Shown here piece by piece: positions 16,012 to 27,925 of a stretch of DNA of 64,000 nucleotides. The stretch spans positions 1,086,729 through 1,150,728 of the forward strand of contig NC_011978.1 of NCBI RefSeq assembly GCF_000018945.1, read 5' to 3'. A program made the position numbers and the translations under genes. The notes below the pieces were generated by a model. That model ran no database searches. It saw nothing but the letters and a program-made list of their open reading frames with translations, and was not told where the DNA came from. The stretch's first letter is position 1, and every line of letters begins with the position of its first letter. Source of the stretch: Thermotoga neapolitana DSM 4359. GTDB lineage: Bacteria; Thermotogota; Thermotogae; Thermotogales; Thermotogaceae.

Positions 16012-17825
16012 ACATGAGGAAACTGTTGCTGTTTCTTCTGGACGCAGGTCTTACCCTCTTTTCCGGTGTGGTGGCACTCTTTGCGAGGTTTGGGTTCAAC
16101 TTTCAGGAAATGCTGCGATACGATGAATCGATCCTCATATACACGATCGTATCGATGGTTGTTTACGTTCTGAATGGAAACTACTCCGTTGTGTGGGAGT
16201 ACGCCAACGCAAGAGACTTTCTTCTGCTGATAAGGGGAAGTGTCATATCGTACATCTCTGCTCTCGCTTTTTTCTACTTCTACCGCGATGTCGTTCTTCC
16301 TCGCTCCGTTGGTTTTGCCACCTTCCTTGGCTCCATGATTCTCATCGTTCTTAGCAGGATCACCTGGCAGTGGTTGACGTTGAGCCGCAAAGGACGACCC
16401 ACAGAAAAGAGGATCATGATCATCGGGGCCGGTGACGCGGGTGTTTCCATCCTGGAAGAGTTCGAAAAGCACCCCCACCTTGGAAAAGTGGTTGCCTTCA
16501 TGGATGACTCACCACGGAAGATAGGAAGAAGGGTCAGGGGAATTCCCGTCTTTGGCCCCATCGACAGAACGATGGAGTACGTTGAAAGGCTGGGTGTGGA
16601 TGAAGTCATCGTGGCCATCCCGTCTGCCACAAAACAGCAGATGGAACGTATCCTTGGAAGCATTGACCTGAAAAAAGTCAAGGTGAAAACCCTTCCGAGC
16701 ATCAGAGAGTTGATGGAGGATCGGGTGAGACTCTCTCACCTGAAGGACATATCGATAGAGGATCTTCTTGGAAGAGAAGAGGTAAAGATCGACGTGCGTG
16801 GAATAGAGAATCTTTTGAAAGGAAAGAGAATCCTTGTGACGGGAGCTGGGGGGAGTATAGGATCTGAGCTCTGCAAGCAGATAGCGAAGATGAATCCTGA
16901 AGAACTCATCCTCCTGGGACACGGTGAGAACAGCATCTACCTGATAGACGAATTCCTCAGTGAGAATTTCCCGAATCTGAAGAAAAAAAGGGTAATAGCG
17001 GACGTTGCCTGTGAGAATCTCATGGAGCTTTGGATGTCAAGGCTGAAACCGGATATCGTCTTTCATGTGGCTGCCCACAAGCACGTACCATTGATGGAGG
17101 AAAACCCGCTGGAGGCTTTCCGGGTGAACACCCTCGGAACGATCAACCTGGTGGAACTCTCCAGAAAGATGAAGGTGAAACACTTCGTCTTCATCTCCAC
17201 CGACAAGGCTGTGAATCCCACCTCCGTAATGGGCCTCACAAAAAGGATCTCGGAGCTTTACATTATGACACAGGATACAGACGATACGAAATTTTCGATC
17301 GTGAGATTCGGAAACGTCCTGGGAAGCCGAGGGAGTGTAGTGGAGAAGTTCAGGCGGCAGATAGAAAAGGGTGGCCCGGTGACCGTGACAGATCCGAGAA
17401 TGAAGAGATACTTCATGTCCATACCGGAAGCGGTATCCCTCATCCTCCAATCTCTCCTGTACTCGTCCGGTAACGACCTTTTCATCCTCGATATGGGGGA
17501 GCAGATACCCATTGTGAAACTTGCAGAAACGATGATCATGCTCTCAGGATTCGTACCTCACCAGGACATAAAGATCGTCTACACCGGCGTCAGGCCAGGA
17601 GAGAAGATGTACGAAGAACTCACCTATCCTTATGAAAGAAAAGAATTCACACCTCACCCGAAGATATTCAGGGTGAAATCTGATTCTCTACCCTCCAGGG
17701 AAACGGTCCTTGAAGCGATTCTTTCCATGAAAAGTGCCCTTGAAAGAAAAGACGTGAATGCCCTCCTTTCTGAGATGATGAGACTCGTTCCGGAGGCAAA
17801 GTTGAATGACGGAGTTCTTGACTAG
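16005..17825 (+). CDS. Membrane-bound nucleotide-sugar 4,6-dehydratase (WbpM/PglF/CapD family)
   Basis: Likely makes a UDP-4-keto-6-deoxy-hexosamine for surface glycans. Four hydrophobic spans (about residues 7-115) precede a CoA-binding-like Rossmann domain (IIGAGDAGVSILEE) and then the SDR dehydratase domain (ILVTGAGGSIGSELCKQ near residue 280). The catalytic region reads FISTDKAVNPTSVMGLTKR: the usual SDR tyrosine is a methionine, giving the Ser-Met-Lys triad known for this subfamily. VRFGNVLGSRGSV and FTPHPKIFRV are also diagnostic. Its 606 residues are normal. The next gene is a sugar-phosphate transferase, supporting a glycan role. Confidence 0.9.
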   Translation: MVNMRKLLLFLLDAGLTLFSGVVALFARFGFNFQEMLRYDESILIYTIVSMVVYVLNGNYSVVWEYANARDFLLLIRGSVISYISALAFFYFYRDVVLPRSVGFATFLGSMILIVLSRITWQWLTLSRKGRPTEKRIMIIGAGDAGVSILEEFEKHPHLGKVVAFMDDSPRKIGRRVRGIPVFGPIDRTMEYVERLGVDEVIVAIPSATKQQMERILGSIDLKKVKVKTLPSIRELMEDRVRLSHLKDISIEDLLGREEVKIDVRGIENLLKGKRILVTGAGGSIGSELCKQIAKMNPEELILLGHGENSIYLIDEFLSENFPNLKKKRVIADVACENLMELWMSRLKPDIVFHVAAHKHVPLMEENPLEAFRVNTLGTINLVELSRKMKVKHFVFISTDKAVNPTSVMGLTKRISELYIMTQDTDDTKFSIVRFGNVLGSRGSVVEKFRRQIEKGGPVTVTDPRMKRYFMSIPEAVSLILQSLLYSSGNDLFILDMGEQIPIVKLAETMIMLSGFVPHQDIKIVYTGVRPGEKMYEELTYPYERKEFTPHPKIFRVKSDSLPSRETVLEAILSMKSALERKDVNALLSEMMRLVPEAKLNDGVLD

Positions 17826-18681
17826 TTTTCTTTTGACCTGCGTACTTGCTTATTTTGGAAAAAAGACTGGTTTTCTCGATCGCCCTTCTTCCAGAAAAAC
17901 CCACAGAAAAGCGGTTCCTCCAGTTGGAGGAATTGCTCTCTTTTTGACGCTTCTGATGTTCGAAAGGGACAATCCGGTCTTTCTCTACTCAACGCCCATG
18001 TTCGTCCTTGGGCTTTTTGATGACCTGTTCGATCTGTCGTACAGGCTGAAACTCATAGTCACCGGTCTTGTTTCGCTGTGGTTTGTGGTTTCGGCTTCAA
18101 CCGGAACTTTCATCTTTGGGCTGGAGGTTCACCCCGTTTTTCTTCTTGTCTGGCTTGTCGGTATGATGAACGCCTTCAACGTGATAGATGGCCTGGACGG
18201 ATTGCTGGGAGGGATTTCCGTTGTTTCTTCTTTTTTGATAGGTGAGAAAAGCCTGGCCTTTTCTCTTCTTGGTTTTCTTCCCATGAATCTTCCACCGGCG
18301 AAGGTCTTTCTTGGAAACAACGGTGCTTTCTTTGTCGGTGCTTTTCTTTCCATGTCGACTGTGAAGTTCTTTCATGGAGACGTGGGATTTGCCACCCTCT
18401 TTCTTGGTCTCCCCTTCTACGAGATAGTCTTCAGCTTTTTGAGAAGGGTGATTTCCGGAAGGAACCCCTTTTCCGCCGATGAACTTCACACCCATCACGT
18501 GTTCAGCAGAAGGATGGGGAAATGGCATGCACTCATCGTGCTGGTGGCATTTTCTTCTTTTTGCAACCTGCTGGGTTTAGCCGAGAAGTTCCACGTCCTC
18601 TTCCTTTTTCTTTTCCTCTGTAGCGTTCTTTTCCTCTCCTACAGCATGTTTCAGAGCAGCGATCGCAACCTCGATCTGTGA
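17806..18681 (+). CDS. MraY/WecA-type polyprenyl-phosphate sugar-phosphate transferase
   Basis: Integral membrane transferase (glycosyltransferase family 4) that would attach a sugar-1-phosphate to undecaprenyl phosphate, starting glycan assembly. Family motifs: GFLDRPSSRKTHRKAVPPVGG near residue 22, LGLFDDLFDLSYRLK (catalytic aspartates), NAFNVIDGLDGL, and HHVFSRRMGKW. About nine hydrophobic segments are visible. It overlaps the upstream dehydratase by 20 bases, suggesting one pathway. Its last 105 bases overlap the end of the convergent DUF1385 gene, an unusually long antisense overlap. Confidence 0.85.
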   Translation: MTEFLTSFLLTCVLAYFGKKTGFLDRPSSRKTHRKAVPPVGGIALFLTLLMFERDNPVFLYSTPMFVLGLFDDLFDLSYRLKLIVTGLVSLWFVVSASTGTFIFGLEVHPVFLLVWLVGMMNAFNVIDGLDGLLGGISVVSSFLIGEKSLAFSLLGFLPMNLPPAKVFLGNNGAFFVGAFLSMSTVKFFHGDVGFATLFLGLPFYEIVFSFLRRVISGRNPFSADELHTHHVFSRRMGKWHALIVLVAFSSFCNLLGLAEKFHVLFLFLFLCSVLFLSYSMFQSSDRNLDL

Positions 18682-19494
18682 GTCGTCCGGTCTTGCCGTG
18701 GTCAGGTATTGAAGAAGATACCCTGGAAGATAGAGGACCTTCACCCATCCCCTTCCGTTGAAAAACGCAACGACTTTCAAAAGTTCGTAAGAGATTCCAG
18801 CGACAACGGGAAGCAGAATCAACCTCGAAAGTATCCTCGTCCAGGTGGAAAGATTCACCACACTCCCGAAAACGCTGAGAAGAACGATGGCCACGATCAG
18901 AAATATCATGAGAAAGTTGGTCCCGCACCTTGGATGTATGGTGGAATACTTCCTCACGTTCTCCACGCGCAGGTCTTCACCACGCTCGAACGCATGGATC
19001 GTCATGTGTTCGGCACCGTGGAATTGAAACACCCGTTTCACATCCCGAAACAGGGAGATGATCCACACGTAGAGGAGAAAGAGTCCAAGCCTGATGAAAC
19101 CCTCAACGATCGAGTAAAGAAATTCTCCCCTTTTCTCCACAAGGAAGTTGGTCAGAAAGATTGGAACGACGATGAAAAGTCCAACAGCAAGTCCAATCGC
19201 AAGAAGCAGTGAAAGAATTTTTTCGCTGTTTTTCATCTGTTCACCGGAGGAGATCTCCGAAGAGAGGTTGAGGGCTTTTATTCCGAAGTAAAGAGATACG
19301 AACAGCGAATAAAAACCCCTTATGAAGGGAATTTTTGCCCACTTTGGAAAGTTCACCTTTCCCAGATCTCTGACGACGATCTCTCCGTTTGATTTTCTGA
19401 CGGCCAGAGACACCTTTTTTGCTATCATCAGGACACCCTCGATGACCGCCTGACCTCCAACCTTCACCCTATCCACTCCTTCCGTGGTCTTCAT
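18577..19494 (-). CDS. DUF1385 (YqhQ-like) membrane protein
   Basis: Conserved membrane protein of the YqhQ/DUF1385 family, function unknown. It begins with the family signature [13 protein letters not shown], includes [15 protein letters not shown] near residue 160 and [14 protein letters not shown], and has about five membrane segments. ATG 19494 is given as the start, but a GTG at 19467, eight bases behind a GAAGGAG Shine-Dalgarno, would place the start only three residues before the GGQAV motif and may be correct. The charged C-terminal tail is encoded opposite the end of the convergent MraY-like gene. Confidence 0.85.
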   Translation of the reverse strand: MKTTEGVDRVKVGGQAVIEGVLMIAKKVSLAVRKSNGEIVVRDLGKVNFPKWAKIPFIRGFYSLFVSLYFGIKALNLSSEISSGEQMKNSEKILSLLLAIGLAVGLFIVVPIFLTNFLVEKRGEFLYSIVEGFIRLGLFLLYVWIISLFRDVKRVFQFHGAEHMTIHAFERGEDLRVENVRKYSTIHPRCGTNFLMIFLIVAIVLLSVFGSVVNLSTWTRILSRLILLPVVAGISYELLKVVAFFNGRGWVKVLYLPGYLLQYLTTARPDDSQIEVAIAALKHAVGEEKNATEEKKKEEDVELLG

Positions 19495-19555
19495 CTTCAA
19501 TAATACACCAGAATTTTTGTTGCTCCATAGTATAATTGTTCTGGTGGTGAGAATC

Positions 19556-20080
19556 ATGATAGGTGAACATCCCTATGTAAAATGGGCGATAAGAGTGATA
19601 GAGAATTATGTGAAGTATGGAAAGATCTTGGAACCAGATGAATCGGTTCCAAGAGAGCTTTTCGAAAGAAGGGCCGGTGCTTTTGTCACCCTTCACAAAG
19701 TGGATGGATCTTTGAGGGGTTGCATTGGGACGTACCTTCCCACAAAGCCGAACCTTGCCCTCGAAATAAGGGACAACGCCATCGCAGCGGCCACGCAGGA
19801 TCCCCGTTTCCCGCCGGTCACACCCGACGAGCTGGACGAGATCGTGGTTCACGTGGACATCCTGAGCCCTCCCGAGCCCGTCAGAGATATCTCCGATCTG
19901 GACCCGAAGAAATACGGTGTGATCGTCGTCAAAGGCTGGAGAAGGGGACTGCTTCTTCCCGACATAGAGGGTGTCGACGCCGTCGAGGAGCAACTTCGAA
20001 TAGCAAAACTGAAGGCCGGTATCCCGGAATGGGACAACGATGTGGAGATATACAGGTTCACCGTTGAGCGCTACAAGTGA
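19556..20080 (+). CDS. AMMECR1-domain protein (AmmeMemoRadiSam system protein A)
   Basis: A 174-residue AMMECR1 protein; the domain's biochemical function is not established. The hallmark LRGCIGTY follows [12 protein letters not shown] near residue 50, and [19 protein letters not shown] is the usual C-terminal conserved block. ATG 19556 follows GGTGGTGAG; a perfect TATAAT lies at 19531-19536 but without a convincing -35. In many genomes AMMECR1 occurs with MEMO and a radical SAM enzyme. Here the radical SAM gene is next (12 bases away) and no MEMO gene is present in the window. Confidence 0.9.
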   Translation: MIGEHPYVKWAIRVIENYVKYGKILEPDESVPRELFERRAGAFVTLHKVDGSLRGCIGTYLPTKPNLALEIRDNAIAAATQDPRFPPVTPDELDEIVVHVDILSPPEPVRDISDLDPKKYGVIVVKGWRRGLLLPDIEGVDAVEEQLRIAKLKAGIPEWDNDVEIYRFTVERYK

Positions 20081-20092
20081 GGAGGTTGGGAC

Positions 20093-21088
20093 ATGGAGAG
20101 GATGGCCATACACTTTGAACCTCTTGAGGGGAAAAAGGTAAAATGCCTTCTGTGCCCACACGAGTGTGTTCTCAGTGAGGGACAGACGGGTCTGTGCGGC
20201 GCGAGGAAAAACAAGGATGGTTTCCTTGTGAGTCTGAACTACGGAGAAGTGACCGCCATTGCCATGGATCCAATAGAGAAGAAACCTCTCTTTCATTTCA
20301 ATCCCGGTGAACAGATCTTCTCTGTCGGGACGTTCGGATGCAATTTCAAGTGTGGTTTCTGTCAGAACTGGGAAATCTCCCAGGCAAGACCTGAGACCAA
20401 GAGGGTGACTCCCGAACAGCTTGTGAAGATAGCCCTGATGAATCGAGAGTCAAAAGGTATTGCCTTCACGTACAACGAACCACTAATCTGGTTCGAATTC
20501 GTACTGGACACCTCCCGGGTGGCTGTGAAAGAGGGAATGTACTGTGTGCTTGTGACGAACGGCTTTGTGAACGAAGAGCCGCTGGAACTTCTGTTCCAGT
20601 CTGTGCACGCTATGAACATAGATCTGAAGGGATTCAACAGAGAGTTTTACAGGGAAATCGGTGGCGATCTTGACGTCGTTCTCAGAAACATCGAGAAGGT
20701 GTACAACGCAGGAATCCATGTGGAATTGACGACCCTTATAATTCCAGGGAAGAACGATGACAGAGAAGATCTGAAGAGAGAATTCGAGTGGATCGCCAGT
20801 CTGGACAAAGACATTCCCCTTCACATAAGTCGCTACTTTCCAAACTACAAGTACACCATTCCTCCTACACCCCTTGAGGAACTCGTGGAGATATACGAGA
20901 TGGCGAAGGAATATCTCAACTTCGTTTACCTCGGCAATGTGTGGGACGAAAGGTACGAAAGCACCTTCTGCCCGGACTGCGGCAGTCTTGTGATCAGAAG
21001 ACAGGGATACGAAGTGGAGAAGGTGGGACTGGACGAGGAAGGGAAGTGCAAAAAATGTGGCCGTCAGATAGCAACGATCATCGGGTAA
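20093..21088 (+). CDS. AmmeMemoRadiSam-type radical SAM enzyme
   Basis: Radical SAM protein of the PflA-like group that travels with AMMECR1. The iron-sulfur motif is CNFKCGFCQN near residue 83. An N-terminal cysteine set (CLLCPHEC, GLCGARKNKDG) and a C-terminal zinc ribbon (CPDCG and CKKCG) flank the barrel, as in this subfamily. Its 331 residues are normal. ATG 20093 has a strong GAGGAGG Shine-Dalgarno. The substrate is unknown; the family's co-occurrence with AMMECR1 and MEMO suggests a shared protein or cofactor modification. Confidence 0.88.
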   Translation: MERMAIHFEPLEGKKVKCLLCPHECVLSEGQTGLCGARKNKDGFLVSLNYGEVTAIAMDPIEKKPLFHFNPGEQIFSVGTFGCNFKCGFCQNWEISQARPETKRVTPEQLVKIALMNRESKGIAFTYNEPLIWFEFVLDTSRVAVKEGMYCVLVTNGFVNEEPLELLFQSVHAMNIDLKGFNREFYREIGGDLDVVLRNIEKVYNAGIHVELTTLIIPGKNDDREDLKREFEWIASLDKDIPLHISRYFPNYKYTIPPTPLEELVEIYEMAKEYLNFVYLGNVWDERYESTFCPDCGSLVIRRQGYEVEKVGLDEEGKCKKCGRQIATIIG

Positions 21089-22104
21089 CCAGAAGAAATG
21101 TTGTGATCTTTGCCGTTCTTCTTCTTGGAACCCTCGGAACTTTTCTTGCCTTCCTTCTTCTTCGTGGAAACGAGCAATACTATGAACTCAGAGGATTCGC
21201 ACTCGGAACGAGTGTACGCATCGTGGTCTCTTCCAAAAAGATAAACCCAAAAACCATAGCTGAAGCCATCTTAGAAGACATGAAGAGAATCACCTACAAG
21301 TTCTCCACAACCGATGAAAGAAGTGTGGTGAAGAAGATCAACGATCACACTGGAGAGTGGGTGGAAGTTGACGAGGAAACTTACAGTTTGATAAAGGCGG
21401 CCTATGCGTTCGCTGAACTCACAGAGGGTGCCTTCGATCCCACGGTGGGAAAACTCCTGGAGGTGTGGGGATTCACTGGAAACTATGAAAACCTCAGGGT
21501 CCCTTCAAACGATGAGATAGAGAAGGCTCTGAGTTCTGTCGGATACCGGAATATTCTTCTTGACGACAGGCACTTTCGGGTGATGGTGAAGAACGGTTCA
21601 AAGATAGATCTTGGGGGGATAGCGAAGGGTTATGCCCTGGATCGTGCAAGACAGATAGCCCTCTCTTTCGACGAGGATGCAACGGGATTCGTTGAGGCGG
21701 GAGGAGACATCAGGATCATTGGGCCAAAGTTTGGAAAGTACCCCTGGGTCATAGGTGTGAAGGATCCAAGGGGTGATGACGTTATAGACTACATATACTT
21801 GAAATCGGGTGCGGTGGCGACCTCCGGTGATTACGAAAGATACTTCATAGAGGATGGCATCAGGTACCATCACATCATAGATCCATCTACGGGATACCCG
21901 GCGCGGGGTGTCTGGAGTGTAACGATCGTTGCGGAGGATGCCACAACGGCGGATGCCCTTTCCACGGCTGGGTTTGTGATGGCCGGGAGGGACTGGAGAA
22001 AGGTGGTCCTGGATTTTCCACGGATGGGAGCGCATCCTCTGATAGTTCTGGAGGGTGGAAAGATCGAAAAATCCGAGACTTTCAAACTGTTCGAGAGAGA
22101 GTGA
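21055..22104 (+). CDS. apbE: FAD:protein FMN transferase (ApbE/Ftp)
   Basis: Transfers FMN from FAD to a threonine of exported redox proteins. An N-terminal arginine pair and one hydrophobic anchor (about residues 17-34) put the enzyme outside the membrane. Motifs include FALGTSVRI, GAFDPTVGKLLEVWGF, the IDLGGIAKGYALD block and EAGGDIR, and the C-terminal DALSTAGFVMA. The start is uncertain: ATG 21055 or GTG 21046 both lie inside the upstream gene. The next two genes encode a NusG-II protein and a Gx transporter, a grouping I associate with extracytosolic flavinylation. Confidence 0.9.
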   Translation: MWPSDSNDHRVTRRNVVIFAVLLLGTLGTFLAFLLLRGNEQYYELRGFALGTSVRIVVSSKKINPKTIAEAILEDMKRITYKFSTTDERSVVKKINDHTGEWVEVDEETYSLIKAAYAFAELTEGAFDPTVGKLLEVWGFTGNYENLRVPSNDEIEKALSSVGYRNILLDDRHFRVMVKNGSKIDLGGIAKGYALDRARQIALSFDEDATGFVEAGGDIRIIGPKFGKYPWVIGVKDPRGDDVIDYIYLKSGAVATSGDYERYFIEDGIRYHHIIDPSTGYPARGVWSVTIVAEDATTADALSTAGFVMAGRDWRKVVLDFPRMGAHPLIVLEGGKIEKSETFKLFERE

Positions 22105-22108
22105 AAGA

Positions 22109-22459
22109 ATGAGGAAGTTCTTTGAAAAAAGAGATCTTCTCATCTTTTTGATCGTACTGTTTTCTATCGGGCTTTCGTTCGTTGTTCCGAGGGGAAATGG
22201 AGAAAAAGTCGTTGTCGAGGGAAAAGATTTCAGGAAGGTTCTGGAAAAGCCGGGACTCTACGACATCACAGAAGACGGAAGATTCCTCATGAGGGTGGAG
22301 TTCGACGGGAAAAAGGTCAGAGTGGTTGAGTCCACGTGTCCTTTGAAGATCTGTGTGAAAACAGGCTGGGTTGGCCCCGGTGGAACCATAGTGTGTGTGC
22401 CGAACGAGGTGATAATATACTTCGAAGGAAAAACGGATTACGATACAGAAACATGGTGA
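22109..22459 (+). CDS. Membrane-anchored NusG domain II protein
   Basis: A 116-residue protein with an N-terminal membrane anchor (residues 9-26) and a NusG domain II-like fold (DUF1312). The conserved part is VRVVESTCPLKICVKTGWVGPGGTIVCVPNE, split here only for description: residues STCPLKIC and then GTIVCVPN. The two cysteine-containing motifs are constant in this family and may form a disulfide or bind a ligand outside the cell. The gene follows apbE after four bases and overlaps the Gx transporter by seven, so the three form one unit. Confidence 0.85.
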   Translation: MRKFFEKRDLLIFLIVLFSIGLSFVVPRGNGEKVVVEGKDFRKVLEKPGLYDITEDGRFLMRVEFDGKKVRVVESTCPLKICVKTGWVGPGGTIVCVPNEVIIYFEGKTDYDTETW

Positions 22460-22995
22460 GAAGAACCGCGTTTCTTTCTATTCTTACTGCCCTTTCTTCC
22501 GTTATGTACACGGTGGAGAACTTCCTACCGTTTCCAGTACCCTTTGGAAGGTGGGGATTTTCGAACTCCGTGGTTCTTCTGGTGGCATCGGAAGTGGGGC
22601 TTCTGGACGCCCTGATCGTCTCTTCGGTCAAGAGTATCATGGGTTCACTCTTCAGTGGACGGTTTCTCTCTCCTTCCTTTTTGACGGGTCTTTCCGGAGC
22701 GGTTTCTGCTGCCGTCGTTGAATCGTTGCTTGCAAGGTTTGGGTTTGGCTTTCTTGGTTTGAGTCTTGCTGGATCGTTTGCAAGCAACCTTGCACAGCTG
22801 ATGGTGATCTCACTCCTGCTGAAGAGTACAAAGACCTTTCTGCTGTTCAACGTCATGGTGGGGCTTGGTATGATCTCTGCCAGCGTCAACGCTTTCATCG
22901 CCAGCAGAATGGGAGGGATCGTGTTTGAGAATTATTCTGGCTTCTTCTTCACCAAGGAGAAAGGAGCTGATGAAACTCCTGGGAATAGAGTTTGA
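22453..22995 (+). CDS. Gx transporter family protein (HepS component I-like)
   Basis: A 180-residue, five- to six-span membrane protein of the family often labelled heptaprenyl diphosphate synthase component I, now called Gx transporter. Visible signatures are [15 protein letters not shown] near residue 27 and glycine-rich transmembrane stretches ([19 protein letters not shown]). It resembles the substrate-binding membrane unit of ECF-type transporters, so a vitamin or flavin substrate is possible but not shown. It overlaps the preceding NusG-II gene by seven bases and the maf gene by 71 bases. Confidence 0.8.
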   Translation: MVRRTAFLSILTALSSVMYTVENFLPFPVPFGRWGFSNSVVLLVASEVGLLDALIVSSVKSIMGSLFSGRFLSPSFLTGLSGAVSAAVVESLLARFGFGFLGLSLAGSFASNLAQLMVISLLLKSTKTFLLFNVMVGLGMISASVNAFIASRMGGIVFENYSGFFFTKEKGADETPGNRV

Positions 22996-23524
22996 GATCA
23001 AACCACCTGAGATCGAAGAAAACGTTTCTGGAGAGCCAGCCGAAGTGGTGAAAGAACTTTCCCTGAAAAAGGCAGCACACGTTTTCCAGAGGAAAGGATC
23101 TGAGAACGTTCTGGTCATCGGTTCTGACACGGTGGTTGTTCTGGATGGGAAGATCCTGGGAAAACCCAAAACAGAAGAGGAAGCAAAAGATTTCCTCAGG
23201 AGATTGTCTGGAAGATGGCACACGGTGTACACCGGGGTTGCCTTCGTGTCCAGTTCTGAAAAAGACGTCTTTGTCTCTTCAACGGAGGTGAAATTCAGAG
23301 ATATCCCGGATGAAGTGATAGATTACTACGTTGAAAACTACCATCCTTTCGACAAGGCAGGGGGGTACGGCATTCAGGATTTTGCCGCTGTCTTTGTTGA
23401 GAAGATGGAGGGAGATTTTTTCACGGTCATGGGCTTTCCAGTGGGACTCGTGTGGCAGTACCTTTACGAGAAAGGTTGGTGGAAGATTGCTCCCAAGAGA
23501 GAGGTTGATAAAGGCAGGACCTGA
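22925..23524 (+). CDS. maf: Maf/YhdE-type nucleotide pyrophosphatase
   Basis: Maf family house-cleaning nucleotide pyrophosphatase that hydrolyses non-canonical nucleoside triphosphates. The start [17 protein letters not shown] is diagnostic, as are [16 protein letters not shown], the GRWHTVYTG block and the later DKAGGYGIQ. At 199 residues it is complete. Translation uses TTG 22925, eight bases behind GGGAGG, which lies inside the end of the Gx transporter gene. Its 3' end overlaps radC by 38 bases. Confidence 0.93.
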   Translation: MRIILASSSPRRKELMKLLGIEFEIKPPEIEENVSGEPAEVVKELSLKKAAHVFQRKGSENVLVIGSDTVVVLDGKILGKPKTEEEAKDFLRRLSGRWHTVYTGVAFVSSSEKDVFVSSTEVKFRDIPDEVIDYYVENYHPFDKAGGYGIQDFAAVFVEKMEGDFFTVMGFPVGLVWQYLYEKGWWKIAPKREVDKGRT

Positions 23525-24134
23525 AGCCCTTTCGAACGAAGAACTCCTCGCCGTTCTTTTGAGAACAGGAAAGAAAGGAAAGCACGTTCTTGAGCTTTCA
23601 AAGGAGCTCTTCAGAAGATTCGATAACTCACTGGTGAAGTTGATGAATGCGAGCGTGGAAGAAATTGCGGCCATCGAAGGGGTGGGGATCGTAAAAGCGG
23701 TCACGTTGAAAGCCGCTCTTGAACTTGGAAAAAGATTGCACAGAGAGCTGGAACAGGTTCCGGAGAAACTCGACTCTGCGGGCAAGGTTTACAGGTACTG
23801 TCAGGACATGGTCTATCTCGAAAAAGAGGTAGTGAAAGTGGTGTGCCTGGACAGAAGATTGAACGTTCTATCCGAATCTGTCATCACGGTGGGAACCTCC
23901 GACAGGAGTCTGGTCCATCCAAGGGATGTCTTCAGAGTGGCGATCAGATCGAACGCTTCTGGTGTTATCGTGGTTCACAACCATCCCAGTGGTGATCCCA
24001 CGCCCAGCAAAGAAGACAGAGCGATCACAAAGAATCTGAAAAGAGTCGGTGAGATCCTCGGGATAGAACTTGTCGATCATGTGATAATCTCAAAGAGGGG
24101 ATACTACAGCTTCAGGGAGGAGGGAGAGATTTGA
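23487..24134 (+). CDS. radC: RadC family JAB-domain protein
   Basis: RadC-like protein; historically linked to DNA repair but with unproven function. A helix-hairpin-helix region ([24 protein letters not shown]) precedes a JAMM metal-binding domain with [14 protein letters not shown] near residue 155. The best start is TTG 23487, giving [21 protein letters not shown] as the family N-terminus and 215 residues; GGTGG in the maf coding sequence serves as Shine-Dalgarno. Its stop overlaps the next gene's TTG start. Confidence 0.88.
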   Translation: MLPRERLIKAGPEALSNEELLAVLLRTGKKGKHVLELSKELFRRFDNSLVKLMNASVEEIAAIEGVGIVKAVTLKAALELGKRLHRELEQVPEKLDSAGKVYRYCQDMVYLEKEVVKVVCLDRRLNVLSESVITVGTSDRSLVHPRDVFRVAIRSNASGVIVVHNHPSGDPTPSKEDRAITKNLKRVGEILGIELVDHVIISKRGYYSFREEGEI

Positions 24135-24679
24135 TAAGCCGGGAAAACGCATTTGCTCTGTTGAAAAAACACGTCAGAACGAAAAATCTGATAAAACACT
24201 GTCTGGCAACGGAAGCGGTGATGAGGGCCCTCGCAAGGGAATTCAACGAAGACGAAGAAAAATGGGGAATAGCGGGTCTACTTCACGACCTGGATTACGA
24301 CTACACCAAAGACAATCCGGACGAACACGGACTGAAAACCCTGGAGATTCTGAAGGAAGAGGACGTTCCTGAAGACGTTCTCAACGCGATCCTCGCACAC
24401 TGTGGAAAGAAAGAACCCGAAACCCTCATGGAAAAAGCACTCTACGCGGTGGATCCGGTGACGGGGTTCATCGTGGCAGCGGCTCTCATCAGACCGGAGA
24501 AAAAACTGGAAGTGCTCGATGTGGACTTTTTGATGAGAAGATTCAAGGAGAAAGCCTTTGCAAGGGGAGCTAGCAGAGAACAGATCAGATCTTGCGAAAA
24601 GCTTGGACTGTCGCTGGAGAGGTTTCTGGGGATATCCCTTGAGGCGATGAAGTCCATCGCCTCTGATCTTGGTCTGTGA
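24131..24679 (+). CDS. HD-domain protein
   Basis: A 182-residue HD hydrolase-like protein of unknown substrate. The motif set is H...HD...[15 protein letters not shown] (first His), [19 protein letters not shown] (HD), and a later ILAHCGK and [13 protein letters not shown] (final Asp). The GLLHDLDYD arrangement is common to small HD proteins in Thermotogales and clostridia. It starts with TTG overlapping the radC stop and ends 10 bases before deoC, so it is co-transcribed with both. Confidence 0.85.
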   Translation: MISRENAFALLKKHVRTKNLIKHCLATEAVMRALAREFNEDEEKWGIAGLLHDLDYDYTKDNPDEHGLKTLEILKEEDVPEDVLNAILAHCGKKEPETLMEKALYAVDPVTGFIVAAALIRPEKKLEVLDVDFLMRRFKEKAFARGASREQIRSCEKLGLSLERFLGISLEAMKSIASDLGL

Positions 24680-24689
24680 GGTGGTTTCG

Positions 24690-25425
24690 ATGCTGGAGTA
24701 CGAAATTGAAAAGGCAATAGTGAGGTACAGAGAGTCTTACGAGTTCAGGCCGTTCAGGGAGGGTGTTTCTCTCGAGGATGTGAGAAGAGCGATAGAGCAC
24801 ACAAACCTGAAGCCTTTTGCCACACCCGATGACATAATAAAACTCTGCCAGGAGGCAAAGGATAACAGGCTCTACGGAGTGTGCGTAAACCCCTGCTATG
24901 TTTCGATTGCAAAGAGGGAGCTTTCAGAGACCGATGTAAGGGTTGTCACCGTTGTCGGATTTCCTCTGGGTGCGAACGAAAGCAGAACGAAGGCTCAGGA
25001 GGCTACTTTCGCCGTTGAAAGCGGAGCCGACGAGATCGACATGGTGCTTAACATCGGCATGTTGAAGGCCAGAGAGTGGGAATTTGTCTACGAGGATATC
25101 AGAAGCGTTGTGGAGGCTGCGCGTGGGAAAACGGTCAAGGTGATACTGGAGACGTGTTATCTTGATCTGGAAGAAAAGATAGCAGCGTGCGTCATCTCCA
25201 AACTTGCAGGTGCTCACTACGTGAAGACCTCGACCGGATTTGGTCCAAAAGGGGCAACTCCGGAGGATGTTCACCTTTTGAAATGGATCGTTGGAGAGGA
25301 GATGAAAGTGAAGGCGGCAGGTGGGATCAGAACCTACGAAGATGCCGTCAAGATGATGATGTACGGTGCGGACAAGATAGGTACGAGTTCTGGACACAGA
25401 ATTGTGATGGAGGGGGAGGAAAAGC

Positions 25426-25436
<11 letters not shown>
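24690..25436 (+). CDS. deoC: Deoxyribose-phosphate aldolase DeoC
   Basis: Cleaves 2-deoxyribose-5-phosphate to glyceraldehyde-3-phosphate and acetaldehyde. The Schiff-base lysine lies in HYVKTSTGFG near residue 178, the relay Asp in EIDMVLNIG, and the second lysine in VKAAGGIRTYEDA. ATG 24690 (after AGGTGG) gives 248 residues, the length I recall for the T. maritima enzyme; an in-frame codon at 24669 is less likely. The gene overlaps the cyclodeaminase gene by 11 bases. Confidence 0.95.
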
Positions 25437-27922
<2,486 letters not shown>

Positions 27923-27925
27923 AAG

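Noticed and set aside
19500..19505. Minus-strand -10 box for the DUF1385 gene
   Set aside because: TATTAT is present but has no -35 at workable spacing.
20941..21054. Upstream extension of apbE
   Set aside because: It lies within the radical SAM gene in another frame, before the signal anchor expected at the N-terminus.
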